Assembly (NCBI GenBank): GCA_019095985.1
Contig: CM032659.1
Coordinates: 11,021,634 to 11,085,633, forward strand
DNA: 64,000 nucleotides
From: Streblospio benedicti
Taxonomy: Eukaryota; Annelida; Polychaeta; Spionida; Spionidae
Direction: 5' to 3'
A model generated the notes under the pieces. That model was not told where the DNA came from and searched no databases. It worked only from the letters and a program-made list of their open reading frames with translations. This document shows positions 27,101-41,000 of the stretch, piece by piece. A program made the translations under genes and the position numbers. The number at the start of each line of letters is the position of its first letter. Within the stretch, counting starts at the first letter, position 1.

Positions 27101-30100
27101 TTATGAAACCTGTAAAATAAAAATAAAAAGCAAAAGACAAAGAAACAACAAAACTGGCTTCACATAGGACCCCAAAATAACATTACCTGACAAATATTTG
27201 TGTGAAATCCGGTTCCTCTGTGAGGCTACCATGACCAGATGATTAACTGGCACAGGACTGACATCAGTGAAATTCAGCCAGAGGTTCGAGCCCCCAACAT
27301 CCATTCCTACAACAAGCCCATGGCAATGTCATGGTTTACATTAGTTCATCCCTGAGAAATAACTCCAATTCTAAGCTCTACAAAGTGTGCAATCATCTAC
27401 CATGTCATATTCTACAAAACACAGCTGATAAGACTTTATTACTTCGTGCAAATTCATGATCATTCATGGCTACTTTATATATTCTTACTTAGATACAACA
27501 AAGACAACATAATGATCATTGCATGTATACAAGTTTCACAGATTATAATTAACAAAAATTTCCATATACATTACTTACCTTCACCCACTTGGATGACACC
27601 ACCCAACCATGACAGCCATATATGGATGCTTGGCTGAGCGGCACAATCCTCGATGTCGTCTGCTGTTGCTGTTGCTACTGTTGTGGCTTCTGTCAGCTGA
27701 AGTATACCTCTCTTGAATAGTGTCACTACCTGCTCTTGTGGGCACCAGTTAATTCTGTATGACTGAAAGAGTACAGTGATTGAAGCTAACTCTCTGACTG
27801 CAACAATTATTTACCAGGTACATGTACTTAGAAAATCATTTACCGCATACTTAGAAAATTGATTATCGAAACCATACAAACATGAGGGACGGCATAAATT
27901 AAACATTCAAATTACACATAAAAGGGACCATTTTACCAAATAAAGCATACAAGTTTACAAGTTGCTATAGCGATAACCACAAGCTGAGCTTAATTGACAC
28001 TGATACTTTCGAATGAATTACAATACTAGTACGCTGGAATTATAAACGATAAATGTATTAAAAGACAAGATGCCAATGATTGGTGTAAATGAATAGTCGA
28101 GTCAGAATTGTTCACCTCCGTTTCTGTGTCATTGGTGTGTATATCTGCCACCAGGTGGAGAGACAGGTTGCCGGCTCTGCACGTGTTAATTGTGACCACG
28201 GAGTGAGACCGGCCAGAGACGGACACACTCAACAGGCTGGGCAGAGGCAGCGAATACAGCAGCGCTCCCTCAGACACCACAGACACACCTACAAACAGAG
28301 CACATGTCTAGAAATATCAGTCACCAGACAATGGCAGATCCAGGTTTTTAGAAAAGGGGCGAGCACTTCAGGGATTTCATGGGTTTCTTACACGCGATCG
28401 ATGGCAAACGTGTAAAAAATCCTATGAAAATGAGTCATCACAAACACACGTAGAAATATCAGAAATTTTAAACAAATCTAGAAACTTAGAGACACCAGTT
28501 GTGATTTATTGATATGATCTTTTGAAGGGAACACTATTAAACAATCTACATGTACATGCTGCGCAAAGTAAAAATGAAATTGTGAATTACATTTATGAAT
28601 TCTAAAGCAGGCAAGTGAATTCAAACCTTCGGCTTGGAACTTGAATGAGCCCATGTGGTAAGTGTCACACACGACCGTTTTGACTGCTGGAGGCTCAGGC
28701 AAATTGGCAGTACACAGTGTGTCAACTCCGATACTACCACCCCGACCAACCTCCACTTGCACTGCAAACATAGAATATTAGACACATGAACACGTTTGCT
28801 ATTGACACTGGCAAACTGTCAATTCGCCAGTGGTTTCACTCTTATCAATGTACTGCCGAGCTACTGGGAAAACTTTTCTATAGTCTGTCTCTTTATTATT
28901 TTCACCATGAAAATAGCAGTTTTCAAGAACATGTGAACGTGTACCCTGTAAGTCAAAATATATGTGATATATGAGACTATGCACTTTGACTCCTCTAGAA
29001 AATATTACGTAAGTGAGATATGTACTTAACATGTCTATGACATAATATTATGACACGTAAAGTACTGCACTCTGTAAAGTTTACCGAAAATACACTTCAG
29101 TATGTTCCAATGTGTACAAACATTTTGTGTTATTTTGCCATGGATTTTATTTACCCTAGTCAATTCTACACCAAATGGTGTTACTTTTATAGAAATCCGG
29201 TATGGTTATAGGAAGTTTTGCCACAAAAGATGAGTTTAGATAATTAAAATCTATAGTATAAGTGGTATTTCCTACAAACTAGCATAATTTGAAAATCTGG
29301 CACAAGAGCTAACAATATGACTGTGTCAATCATTATTTTCAAATGCATGTACATCTTTAATTTCTATCTTGTCCACTCTCTTTACCCCTGTGTACTTATC
29401 TCCTCAGCAAAGAAAGGTTGCTTTTATTATCTAACATCATGTTAGAGTTGCTCCATACCAATTCTATTCCATGACAATATTCTTTGTTGAAGACCACTCC
29501 CAATTTACATTATTAGGCCTATTAACAAAGACAGACTGATATTATATGTAAATGTTATTTCATGAAACCTGTAAAATAAAAACGAAAGCAAAGACAAGAA
29601 ATTCAAATGTCATATGGAGCCCAAATAACACATTACCTGACAAATATTTGTGTGAAATCCGGTTCTCTGTGAGGCCACCATGACCAGATGATTGACTGGT
29701 ACAGGACTGACATCAGTGAAATTCAGCCAGAGGTTCGAGCCCCAAAACATTCCTACAACAAGCCCATGGCAATGTCCTTCATTAGTTCATCCTATAACTC
29801 AAAGCCCATGTGCAATCATCTACCATGTCATATTTTTACAAACACAGCTGATAAGACCTTCATGCAAATTCATGATCATTCATGGCTACTATATGATGCA
29901 CCACGCTAAGCTATGCTACAAAGTGTGTAATCATCTACCGTATATTATTTTAAAAGGCAAAAAAGAATGGCACAGCTGATAAGACTTACTAGATTCGGAA
30001 TACTTTTAATAAATTAATGATCATTCATGGCTACTTTTATATATTCTTACAAAATTAGATACAAGCATAAAGACAACATGGTATGCCGGGCATAATGATC

Positions 30101-31963
30101 ATTGCATGTATACAAGTTTCAAAGGCATGAGATTATAATTAACAAAAAAACAGCATAATGATTCCAAGTTTCACAGATTTGTTAACAAAAATTTCAATAA
30201 GCGTTGCCTTCACCCACTTGGATGACACCACCATAACCATGACAGCCATATATGCATGCTTGGCTGAGCGGCACAATCCTCGATGTCGTCTGCTGGTGCT
30301 GCTGCTGCTACTGTTGTGACTTCTGTCAGCTGAATCTTACCTCTCTTGAATAGTGTCACTACCTGGTCTTGTGGGCACCAGTCAATTCTGTAGGACTGAA
30401 AGAGTACAGTGATTGAAGCTAACTCTCTGACTGCAACAATTATTTACCAGGTTCATGTAGTAGAACCTCTCTATTAGTACCACATTTGAAACCAGTTTTA
30501 GGTAGTCTCAATAGAGAGGTGGTCTCTATGTATACCGAGGTTCATTCTGGTAGCTTTATGAAGGTTTGGGACCATGAAAAGTCATCTCAATATGGAGGTA
30601 GTCTTAATAGAGAGGTGGTCTTATTTAAATTGGCGGTTTTACTGTACTTAGAAAATCACTTACAATGCTTAGAAAATTGAGTAAGGAAACCATACAAACA
30701 TGAGGGATGGCATAAGTTCAACATTCAAGTTACACATAAAGGGATCTTTTTACCCAATAAAGCATACAAGTTTACAAGTTGCTATAGCAATAATCACAAA
30801 CTGAGTTTAATTGCAGTTGATGCTTTCAAATGAATTACAATAGTAGTACCCTGGAATTATGAAAAATAAACGTTAAAAGACAAGATGCCAATGATTGGTG
30901 TAAATGAATAGTTGAGTCAGAATTGTTCACCTCGGTTTCTGTGTCATTGGTGTGTATATCTGCCACCAGGAGGAGAGACAGTTTGCCAGATTTGCACGTG
31001 TTAATTGTGACCACGGAGTGAAACCGGCCAGAGACGGACACACTCAGCAGGCTGGGCAGAGGCAGCGAATACAGCAGCGCTCCCTCAGACACCACAGACA
31101 CACCTACAAACAGAGCACATGTCTAGGAAATATCAGTCACCAGACAATGGCAGATCAGGTTTTAAAAAAAGGGAAACACTTCAGGGATTTCATGGGTTTT
31201 TATACTAAATCGATGGCAAGCGTGTAAAAAATCCTATGAAAATGAGTCATCACAAACACATTAGAAATATCAGAAATTTTAAACAAATCTAGAAACTTAG
31301 ACACCAGTTGTGATTTATTGATATGATCTTTTGAAGGGAACACTATTAAACAATCTACATGTACATGCTGCGCAAAGTAAAAAATGAAATTGTAAATTAC
31401 ATTTATGAATTCTAAAGCAGGCAAGTGAATTCAAACCTTCGGCTTGGAACTTGAATGAGCCCATGTGGTAAGTGTCACACACGACCGTTTTGACTGCTGC
31501 AGGCTCAGGCAAATTGGCAGTACACAGTGTGCTGACTCCGATACTACCACCCCGACCAACCTCCACTTGCACTGCAAACATAGAATATTAGACACATTAA
31601 CACATTTGCTATTGACACTGGCAAACTGTCAATTCGTCAGTGCTTTCACTCTTGACAATGTAGCGCTATGCTACGGGCAAAACTTTGCTAAATGCTATTT
31701 CTTACAAACTAGCATAATTTGAAAATCTGGCACAAGAGCTAACAATATGACTGTGTCAATCATTATTCTCATATACATCTTTAATTTCTACCCTGTCCAT
31801 TCTCTTTACCGCTGTGTACTTAGCTCCTCAGCAAAGAAAGGTTGCTTTTCTGATTTAGAGTTGCTCCATACCAATTTCTATTGCATGACAATATTCTTTG
31901 TTGAAGACCACTTCCAATCTACATATGTTACTCACTATTGGCCCATGTAATATGGAATTGTAT

Positions 31964-32040
<77 letters not shown>

Positions 32041-35000
32041 GCTGCTGCTGCTGTTCGCCAGATGTCTTGGTTGGCGACTCATACAAGATTTGACTGCTGT
32101 CCCCACGCAACCACATGATGGAGCATCTAGGGGAAAAAGTAAACACCCCCAGTACAAAACTCCACACTAAAAGCATCATATTCTATGCTGTTCATAGCAA
32201 AATTTCTTAGCACAAAAATTACAAAGTGCTTTGGAACAAAGTTTGCAAAGAGGCAGTGCTTTAAAATTTCACTTCTTGATATTTTAAATAAAGCAGCATA
32301 TAATTCTAATCCTTTGTTATAAATTGATAATATCATTCATACTCTTGCAAACAAAAAGAATACAGATTTTTTTTCTGGTTCAAATTGATCAATCTGAAAA
32401 AATAAAGTTAACCATATCCTTTATCCTGCACCAACCTGGAATACATATGGTCGACGCTGACAGTAAAGAGAGTAGCATTATTATCGCCACCATCATCGTT
32501 CTGTTCACCATAGAATGTGAGCTGCCATTGCTGGCGCACACTGTTGGCCAACAGGAAGTTGAAGGAGTTGGCATTTCGCCACAAAGATGCGGAAATGTGT
32601 GTCCACGGTGTTTTCAGCACCTCGTACCAGCCACCTATAAACGGATACCATGTCATGTATTATGTACAGTACAGTAAAACTTCACTAATAGGAACATTTG
32701 TTGGAGTCCGAAAAACTAGTCATATCAACAGTGTTGTTTGCATCAGAGAAATATAATTATAGGTTACATAGCAAAGAGGAGAGTAAAAAGTGTCCCTATT
32801 GCTTGGTGTACCCATTGGCAAGATTTAACAGTAAATCATTATCAGTAAGAAGTTTTTGTGAACTGTTCAATTCCACCATGCTTACAATACACAGGCGGGT
32901 AACGCTCCATGTTGTGAACATCAGCAGCAAAATCCCACAACTCGACATCCCTGAAGGTGGCTGGCAGGTGGTGGTCAAGCCCTGGCTCCCAGGGCAGAGG
33001 ACCATAGCCCACTTGCAGGGTGGCAATCGGCCCTAGTCTACCCCGCCACATTCGGGTCTCTGTTAGCACTGGGGGACTGGTGCCTACCTGAGAGAGGTTA
33101 GTTTGAATATGATTATGCCTAAGAAAAATGGTCTCTCTTTGGAGTGGGAAGAAGTTGGAAGGTTTGTAATGGGTTTGTATTCTAGTAAAAACACTTGTAT
33201 CCAAGTTGAAAACAGACAAAGATACTTGAGATAGTGACATGTAGTACTGTATATTCGTGAACACGGATCTGGAATTATGTCAATAATTATCGTTATGAAT
33301 TGGATTTTGTGCTATTTTGTTATGTTTCACACCTTGAATAAGGAGAATTCAAACAGTTGAAAATCTCATGATTCTAAAGATGTTAGTTTTATCATACATA
33401 CAGAACTTGTGGGAAAATATGATGGGAATTTGAAGTGAATTATGTTCAAAGTATATGCAGAGATTCTTTTCTTTATACAGAGCATTTCCGAGAATCCTAA
33501 AATCTGTATTACCTTGACACCGACAGCACCTTGGAACGTATCTATGGAAACAGTGATGGTGACATAGCGACCAGGTACAAGACTTCCCCCAGCCTCAGTA
33601 TGCTCCAGAACTGGCCCTAAACGCGTTCCACCTGCCTACAAAATACACAATCTCAAATTTGCTGCAAGGATAATTGATCAAAACAGAGCCGCAGCTACTG
33701 TAAAAGCCTTTACATTCCCAGATTTTAAGTTTGCAGTTTTTAGGGTTTGACATCAGTCCACAGTCTATTATAAAGCTGTGCATGTGTACAATTTAACTAA
33801 AATCTGCGAAATTAGAAGGACCTAAATATACTAGGACCTCAAATCTAAAAGACTGCAAAAATATGTAGGTGCCTAACTGCTATATAACGGTTACAAATCT
33901 AAATGGAGAGAGAATTCATGAATGTGCGTATGGTGTATAGACCATCATTTTTTACCTGATGCAGACTGACAGCGATGACCCGCGGCCTTGGCACGTATAC
34001 ACACGTCCCCGCCACTGCCCGCCCCCGGGGGTCAGCCAGGGGGTTCAGACACACGATGGGACCCACTCCGAGGTCAGAGGTCAGCTTCACAGCCACACGC
34101 AGAGTCAAGCCCTATAACAAGAGGACACTTTTCATGCCAAAGTTTGCAAGTATCTGGGTTATCGAAATACGCTTTAATTGATCTTTCCTACCACTCCTCC
34201 AATATTGAAGGACTTCGTGAATAAGTAATATTTATTGCTGTACAAGGTTTAAATAGCCCGATGTCAAAAACCGACTATTAAATATCAGCAGTTTAAAGAA
34301 GTCAATGTACTTGTAGATGTCTACTCATGTAAAAGCACACAATGGTCATGAATGTTAAGAATAATGTTACCAGTTTTATGCGTTTGAACAGAAATTCGTA
34401 CAGCCCTTTGATCTCCAAATTATGAGGACATGAGTACTTCATATCTGCCTGGCTGAATCCTGGAAAAAATGTTTAAAAATAGTGTCTCTCTTTAAAAACG
34501 ATCCTACAATCTATATACAAGTTTTCAATTTGGTAATAATCATGAAGTAGAACAGCATTTCAGCATAAGAATAAAACAATAAAATGTACATATTTGATAT
34601 GTCATATTACAACATATATTTCATTTGCATGTAGGAGGATTGTCTTCTAAAGAATGTCAACATTCATTATGTAGGGATCCATTCATTGTATTTGATGAAA
34701 AAAATATAAAAATATTGTACCCTCATACATGAGGGCAAGCCTACCTTTACATTTGTAGATGTTGGTAGGTGTGATACAGTGGTCGTGGGTTCGCGTCCAG
34801 TCTTCACAGTCATCAGCTACAAAAACATACCTTAGTTCAGACTCTACTATCCAATTTTACATCCCTTGCTCCAGCGTAGACACGACACAGTATATGGTAC
34901 CGTCTATTCACGTATAAAGGCCCCTGGGCCTAACATCAACATGAGCATAAGGATCGGTAATATATAGAAGAGACGTTCTGGTGTCTCGATGCTGTAGGTT

Positions 35001-38000
35001 AGGAATTGTGACATCCTAGATCTCTTATTTTTTCTATTAGTATTGTAACCATACTTATAAACCAAGATGCATGTACTTTGTATTTCAGGGACAAATTACT
35101 TTATTATTTGCAAATTCTAGTTACAGTCTAGGTCATTTTAGGTTTGGGTATAATAACACATCTATAAAGCGACAATGTGGGAATCATGATGATTGTGTCA
35201 GATTAAAAAATCGCGAATGTTTGAGCCTAGCATTACCTGCTGCATCCGTCTGGCACTGAGACCTGAAGTAGATGGTGAGATCACAGATAGATGGCGCCTC
35301 CTGCACCTCCTCACACACACCACCACCTGAAACGTGCTTAGTCATTAGGGAACGATCATAAAGAATACTGGTGGGTCATCCAAAAAGGTGGGGTGGTCGT
35401 CCAGCTTTTCTGATTCCTTTTGGGGGGGGGGGGCCGCTGAACTTATCAGATAATTGTTGAAGGGGGGGGGGGTCACCTAACATTTTTATTACGCTATGGT
35501 ATTTTTTTTAATATATTCTATTAGCAATTGTCAAGAAATGCAATGACTATATAAAGGACTTTTGCTTTGATTGGGGGTGGGGGTGTCACTCAACTTTTTT
35601 AAATGTCGATGGGGGAGTCGGGTAAAATTAATTATCTAAATTGGGAGGGTACTAAACTTTTTCTTCGAGCCCCAAAAAATGGACAAACTGGTACATGTAT
35701 CGTTATTTATGATCGTTCCCTTAACTGCCATGGCAGACATTGATGCCTAATATTGCACCCTACGTAAGATAAACATTACCGCCATGGATGTCTGATTAAC
35801 TCGAACCCAGTGATGGTGAATCATACATCCATGTTTTCACATATTAGTAGTAAACGTTACGTATGTTTATACCCATGTTAAAGAACAATAAAGATCCACC
35901 ACATATTCTGATAGCTTGTAGAGCACAAAAATCCTTTTTCATACATTTATCACTTACATGTTGTGTAATAACAGAGATTCCAATTATGAAACTAATAGGA
36001 AGACAAAAAATTGAGGCTTGAACTAACTGGTACTTGCAGGTGCTTACTGGTATGAACGGTGGGAGCTACCACTTCTACAAAAAAAAGAAAAAACATGTCA
36101 TCAATATATTACCAGAAATACATTGAAATAGAAATGCAAATAAAGTGGATGATGTTCTACTCACTATCTACGTGTGGGTAGTTCTGACATCACCTAATAA
36201 TACTTCATCGCGTCTCTCTGTTTCAAGAAATACCTTATAGGTTTGAACAATTTTCTAGTTATCATAAACTTGGTCTCAATAAATAGAACATAGTAAATGC
36301 AGCTAACATTCAATCGAACCTCCACATATAGATTAATAGTAGTTTTCATTGTACAGTAGAACCTCTCCATTAAGACCACTGATGGGACCGACTTCAAGTA
36401 GTCCCAATGGAGAAGTGGTCCTTATATGGAGGTTCCTATTGGAATCATTTTGAAGGTTTGGGACTGAGAAAAAGAGGTTCCCATTGGAATCATTTTGAAG
36501 GTTTGGGACCAAGAAAAGTGGTCTTATTAAAGAGGTGGATCTCATTTTAGAGGTTGTCTTAATCGTAGGTTGTACTGTACCTTGACAGGATCTGTGTTTC
36601 ACACAGAGGTCCAGTGTAGTGCTGTGGGCAGCGACATCCCTGACCGTCCGGGAGGCAGACGGCATCCATATGGAGACAGCCGCATGATGTCAGCTCGGTC
36701 TCACACATACGCCCTGTGGAGGGGAAGGTGCAGCGGCAAGCTCCGGCAGGCTGACAAACAGGAAATGAGATGTAGGAAAGGAAGCCTTATGCAAGATAGT
36801 TCACAATTTGCATTTTAATACAGGCGCAGGTTAATGATAAATATTTGCATGTAAAATGTTTCAGTGATTGACATACGCCTTATTCAGAGATTCCACTCTG
36901 GATCAATTTAGCCTTGGTTGCTTCAACAAAAGAAGAAAAAACTTCCTTAACATAAGAAGTTTAGGCATTAGAAAATATTGGTCAAAACAAAATCGATTCA
37001 TTCTAATTGTTACCAGAAAGTTTGCCGGCAAATCGCTCTGTTGTATTCTCAAAATTATGCAAAGCATTTTGTGTTTCTTTCATGTTCTTACAAGCTTTGG
37101 CCCCAAGAGTCATTGACTAAATAGGTGTGCTCACTGTGTCAATCATCCCTCCATTGTAGCACCCTGCCCCGGGTGAGAGGATTGTCTCACAGTAAGTGCC
37201 GGTGGCGTCTGCTTCACACCGACACCGGTAGTCTCCCCCAGCGCCGGGATCCGCCTCCACACACTGACCATTGAGGCACTGACCACTACCGCAGCCAGCC
37301 ACAGCTACAACACAGATCAATGGCAGATCCAGGTTTTTTAAAAAGGGGGGGGGGTGCACTTAAGGGATTTCATGGTTTTCGTATGCACGATCAATGGCGA
37401 TTGATGACGGACATGCCAAACACCCTACGAAAATGAAGTATTTTGGTGGGAAAAGGGTGAGAACTGCACCCCTTGCACCCCCCCCCCCCCTCCCCTGGAT
37501 CTACCTATGCAGATTAACCCCCGATTGAAACCATTTATATACATAGACACGCTAACTTCTTTACATCGTATAATAAGACAATTTTTTACAGTCTCAAACT
37601 ATCATTGAAAGACAACGCAGAAGCTTCCTAAAGAGACCAAATCTATATCTAGATATACTGTAAAACTAGAAATGTTTGCAAACAATTTAATTTGCGAATT
37701 TCATGGGTAGGTGCAATAAAAACGCAAACTTAAATAGTCAGCAAACATTAATAGCCTACATAAAGTAGGTCCAGGATGGACCAAAATTGCAAAATTAAAT
37801 AGTCATAAAATAATTTATAGATGAAAATCGCAAAATTTAATAGCCACGAAATATTCTAGTTTTACAGTAGATCTGTATTATAGTCACACTACTATTGATC
37901 TTATAAACTTTTTCAGATATCACAGTACTGATCAATTGCTTTAACCTATCAACTCATTCATTAATACTGACATCAAAATGTCAACCATAATAAATACGAC

Positions 38001-41000
38001 AATTCAGGCAAAACATTTTACTAACATTCAAATCCAAGCTGAGCCAATGAGTATTGGTTGAAATCATACTCTTCGTCAAAGAAGGTGAGTGCATCTATCA
38101 GGCCATTGAGGTGACTGAGGGTGTTGGTGGTTGGGAGTTTCCCGAAGCCCACTATTAGGGACCCTGGGGCCACATGGCCTTGCCACTCTGGCTGGCTGGT
38201 TGAGAAACGCAGCCCGTCTACCTGAAATGGCATGGAATTCATCTGGAGAAGAAAAAAAGCATCTTATACAGTGACTGATGCACGTACATGTACTTGAACC
38301 TATAGGCTGCACAGTTCCCAAACAATGGATGTATGTAACTAAAGGAGCAGCAAATGTACCTGAACGGGCATTGAACATACCTACAAGAGCAGTAAATGGA
38401 CTAAAAGAACAGTGAATGTACCTGGAAGACCAGGCAAATGCACCTGCAAGAGCAGTGACCATAACTGGAAGAATAGTTAAAATGAAATGAAAGAGCACTA
38501 ACTGTGTACCTTAAAGTAATGTACATACATGTAGTTGAAAGAGCATAAATAATTGGAACTGAAACAGCAGTAATTGACAACAGTGTAGAATATATAGTAT
38601 ACTTTAAGGAGCAACATTTTAAGAAAAAGGAAGTAGCTCTATCAAACACTTCTGAATATAAATTATAATACAATAAATTCAATTCTATTTCCACAACAAA
38701 TCTGATGGTAACTGTTTTTTTGTTTTGTTTTTCAAAAGGCCTTTTATTGAAGAATGAATCAGAATAAATGCATTTTAAAAGATAAAAATGTAAACAAACA
38801 TATTACCTGCATAGTTAATCTACCCAAGAAGCCATTGTAGGTTACTCCAAACCGACAAATGCGATTGGGCCTCAGAAAGTCACCAAAGTTGTTTTCAAAG
38901 ACAGGCCCCATTTGCCTCATGCCATTGTGTAATCTGCAATCATTTCACAAGTCTGTCAAAACAATTAGCAAACTGCATGATTTTCAATTGTTGCAAAGTT
39001 GTATAAAAAACAAACCAAAAATAGGTAATAAAAATAGACTAATATTAAAAAACAATAATTTTTTTTGCTAGGAGGCTACCTCACAGCTCGTAATTAGTGT
39101 CCCTAATTAGTGCTGAGGTTTTACTATAAAAACTTCCCATAACGACATGTGTTAACACATGAGGTGAACATATATTTGATAGTGACAACCTTGATAAGAG
39201 TAAAGAAGCCACTACACATATCTACACACCTGATGCCCAGACTCCTAGCTCTCGGCACATAGATAGAAGTCCCTGCCATGGACCGTTCATTGAGTGGCTC
39301 AGACTCAGGGCTGAAGCCAACCACAACACCCGTTGTCTCCTCACTTCTCAGCATCAAGTGACCTGTGATGGTGAACTTATACAGAAGACGGTCAAACTTC
39401 CAGCCTTTTGCAGCCGGTCGATGTGCATACATGGCCATACCAACATAACCGCAAGGTTGGTCAGACGTACCACAGTAGTGGAGAATGCCCTGCAAGGAAA
39501 TATGTTTATGCTACAGTAGAACATCCAATTGAGACCACCTCTGTAATAACAGGACCCCTATAATGAGAACATTTATGACAGTCCCAAACTTTAAAAATAA
39601 ATGATCAAAATGAACCTCTATACAGAGACCACATCCACCTATCTATTAAGACCACTTGTTTTCAGTCTAATTGGGTGTTCTTAATAGAGGTTCTACTGTT
39701 CTTATTTTCTATAAAACATAATTTTGGTTGATGATTTTCAAAATGAAATTATTTTGAGTCGTGGTTATGGCCATGGTCTTCCATTTATCCCATTCTCTGA
39801 CACTCACTTCAGCTGTCATAGGTATGCAAAAAATCCAAGATGGCATCGCGTCTGTCATGTACAATGTATTTTCATAGTCAACAGTCTTTCATTGTTTTGT
39901 TAGAATTTCTTTTAATTTTCAGAATTCGTATATCTTTAGCACACTGTCATGGATTTTGTATCCAGACTCCTAGAAACTGAAACATTGGTGCAAAAAGCAT
40001 TACCTGAACATCAGAATGTAAGCTGTGAAGCAAGACTAATTGAGGTTGAGGCTGAGACAATGTATAGCAAGCTTGATCATGCGCTTCACCAGGCACCAAC
40101 TGCATCAAAACAGCAGCAATGAATAACAACATAGCCATTAATCATGCAATATTTTCATATTTTCATACTTCTTAAAATCTGCACAGTGACCATCAGTTGG
40201 TGACCATGCATTCATTTACTTTTTACTCCCACATTACCAATGTAGGGCAGAAGACTACCATTTTTATTTTGCATAAAACCTATGGTTATGATTTGACCAA
40301 AACTACCCGGTACTAGGCCTACCTTTGGATTTTGTAAAAATTGTGGTATTCATTGTAAAATTATATATTTTTAGAGTGAAATCTCTATGAGCATTAAATT
40401 TAAATGATTATAGATATGATGTATCATGATATTTGTTGTCATTGTCCAGTACCTATTTTTGTGGATTTCTTTAAAAGAAAACTTGAACAATTAAAGTGCT
40501 AGAGTACAAATAGCAACACTGAAATGTCAAGAGATGCAACGATTCATAAATATAGGACTTTGCCATACATACCCTATATCCAGCCACATAGGTTCTGCAA
40601 AGTTGTGATTCACATTCAGAGTCACAAACAGCAGATGAGGCACGGCATGCATTCAGTGGGCACTCCACCAATGCTGAAAAAAACTATCAGTTTAATAATT
40701 TCTTGGGTTCACACACACCATGCATGTGTTTAAAAAAATATATGTACATGTAGTATCCAAACAAGTACCAAATAATATTACTACCATATGAACACGGTTG
40801 TTTTCCTGTTTCCAAAGTGTAAAAAGAAAATTTCTAGCAAGAATAAATGTAAATAAACATGTTCAGATTGCATATTATTGCCACCTACAGAGTGTGTGTG
40901 AATACGTTATTTCATAACAAAATGCACCATAGATCATGCAATTTTAGTGAATCATAAAATAGTGTTTATTTTACGAAAAATATAAATAAGTAGCTTCATT

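Larger units (their letters stand above)
27020..31925. repeat. Tandem segmental duplication of four exons (two units of about 2.4-2.5 kb)
   Basis: Unit A (27,020-29,511) and unit B (29,512-31,925) both begin at TATTAGGCCT and end near GACCACT(C/T)CCAAT. They share exons and introns throughout, with small indels. Exons at 28,627, 28,116, 27,579 and 27,187 correspond to 31,437, 30,931, about 30,205 and 29,637. Unit B carries an extra ACAGTAGAACC element. Two of its four exons are intact and two are decayed. Confidence 0.85.

Noticed and set aside
31855-32170. Poly-Ser and poly-Leu readings of the repeat at 31,970
   Set aside because: Only the CAG (Gln) frame fits phase 2 on entry and phase 1 on exit.
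33975-34224. Plus-strand open frames rich in Pro/Arg
   Set aside because: They are antisense to the ConA-like exon 33956-34111, whose minus frame has clear module homology.
36714-36750. CCACAG at 36714 as the acceptor of the EGF exon
   Set aside because: Using it removes a cysteine-containing EGF segment and breaks phase with exon 37135-37304. The acceptor at 36751-36752 fits both.
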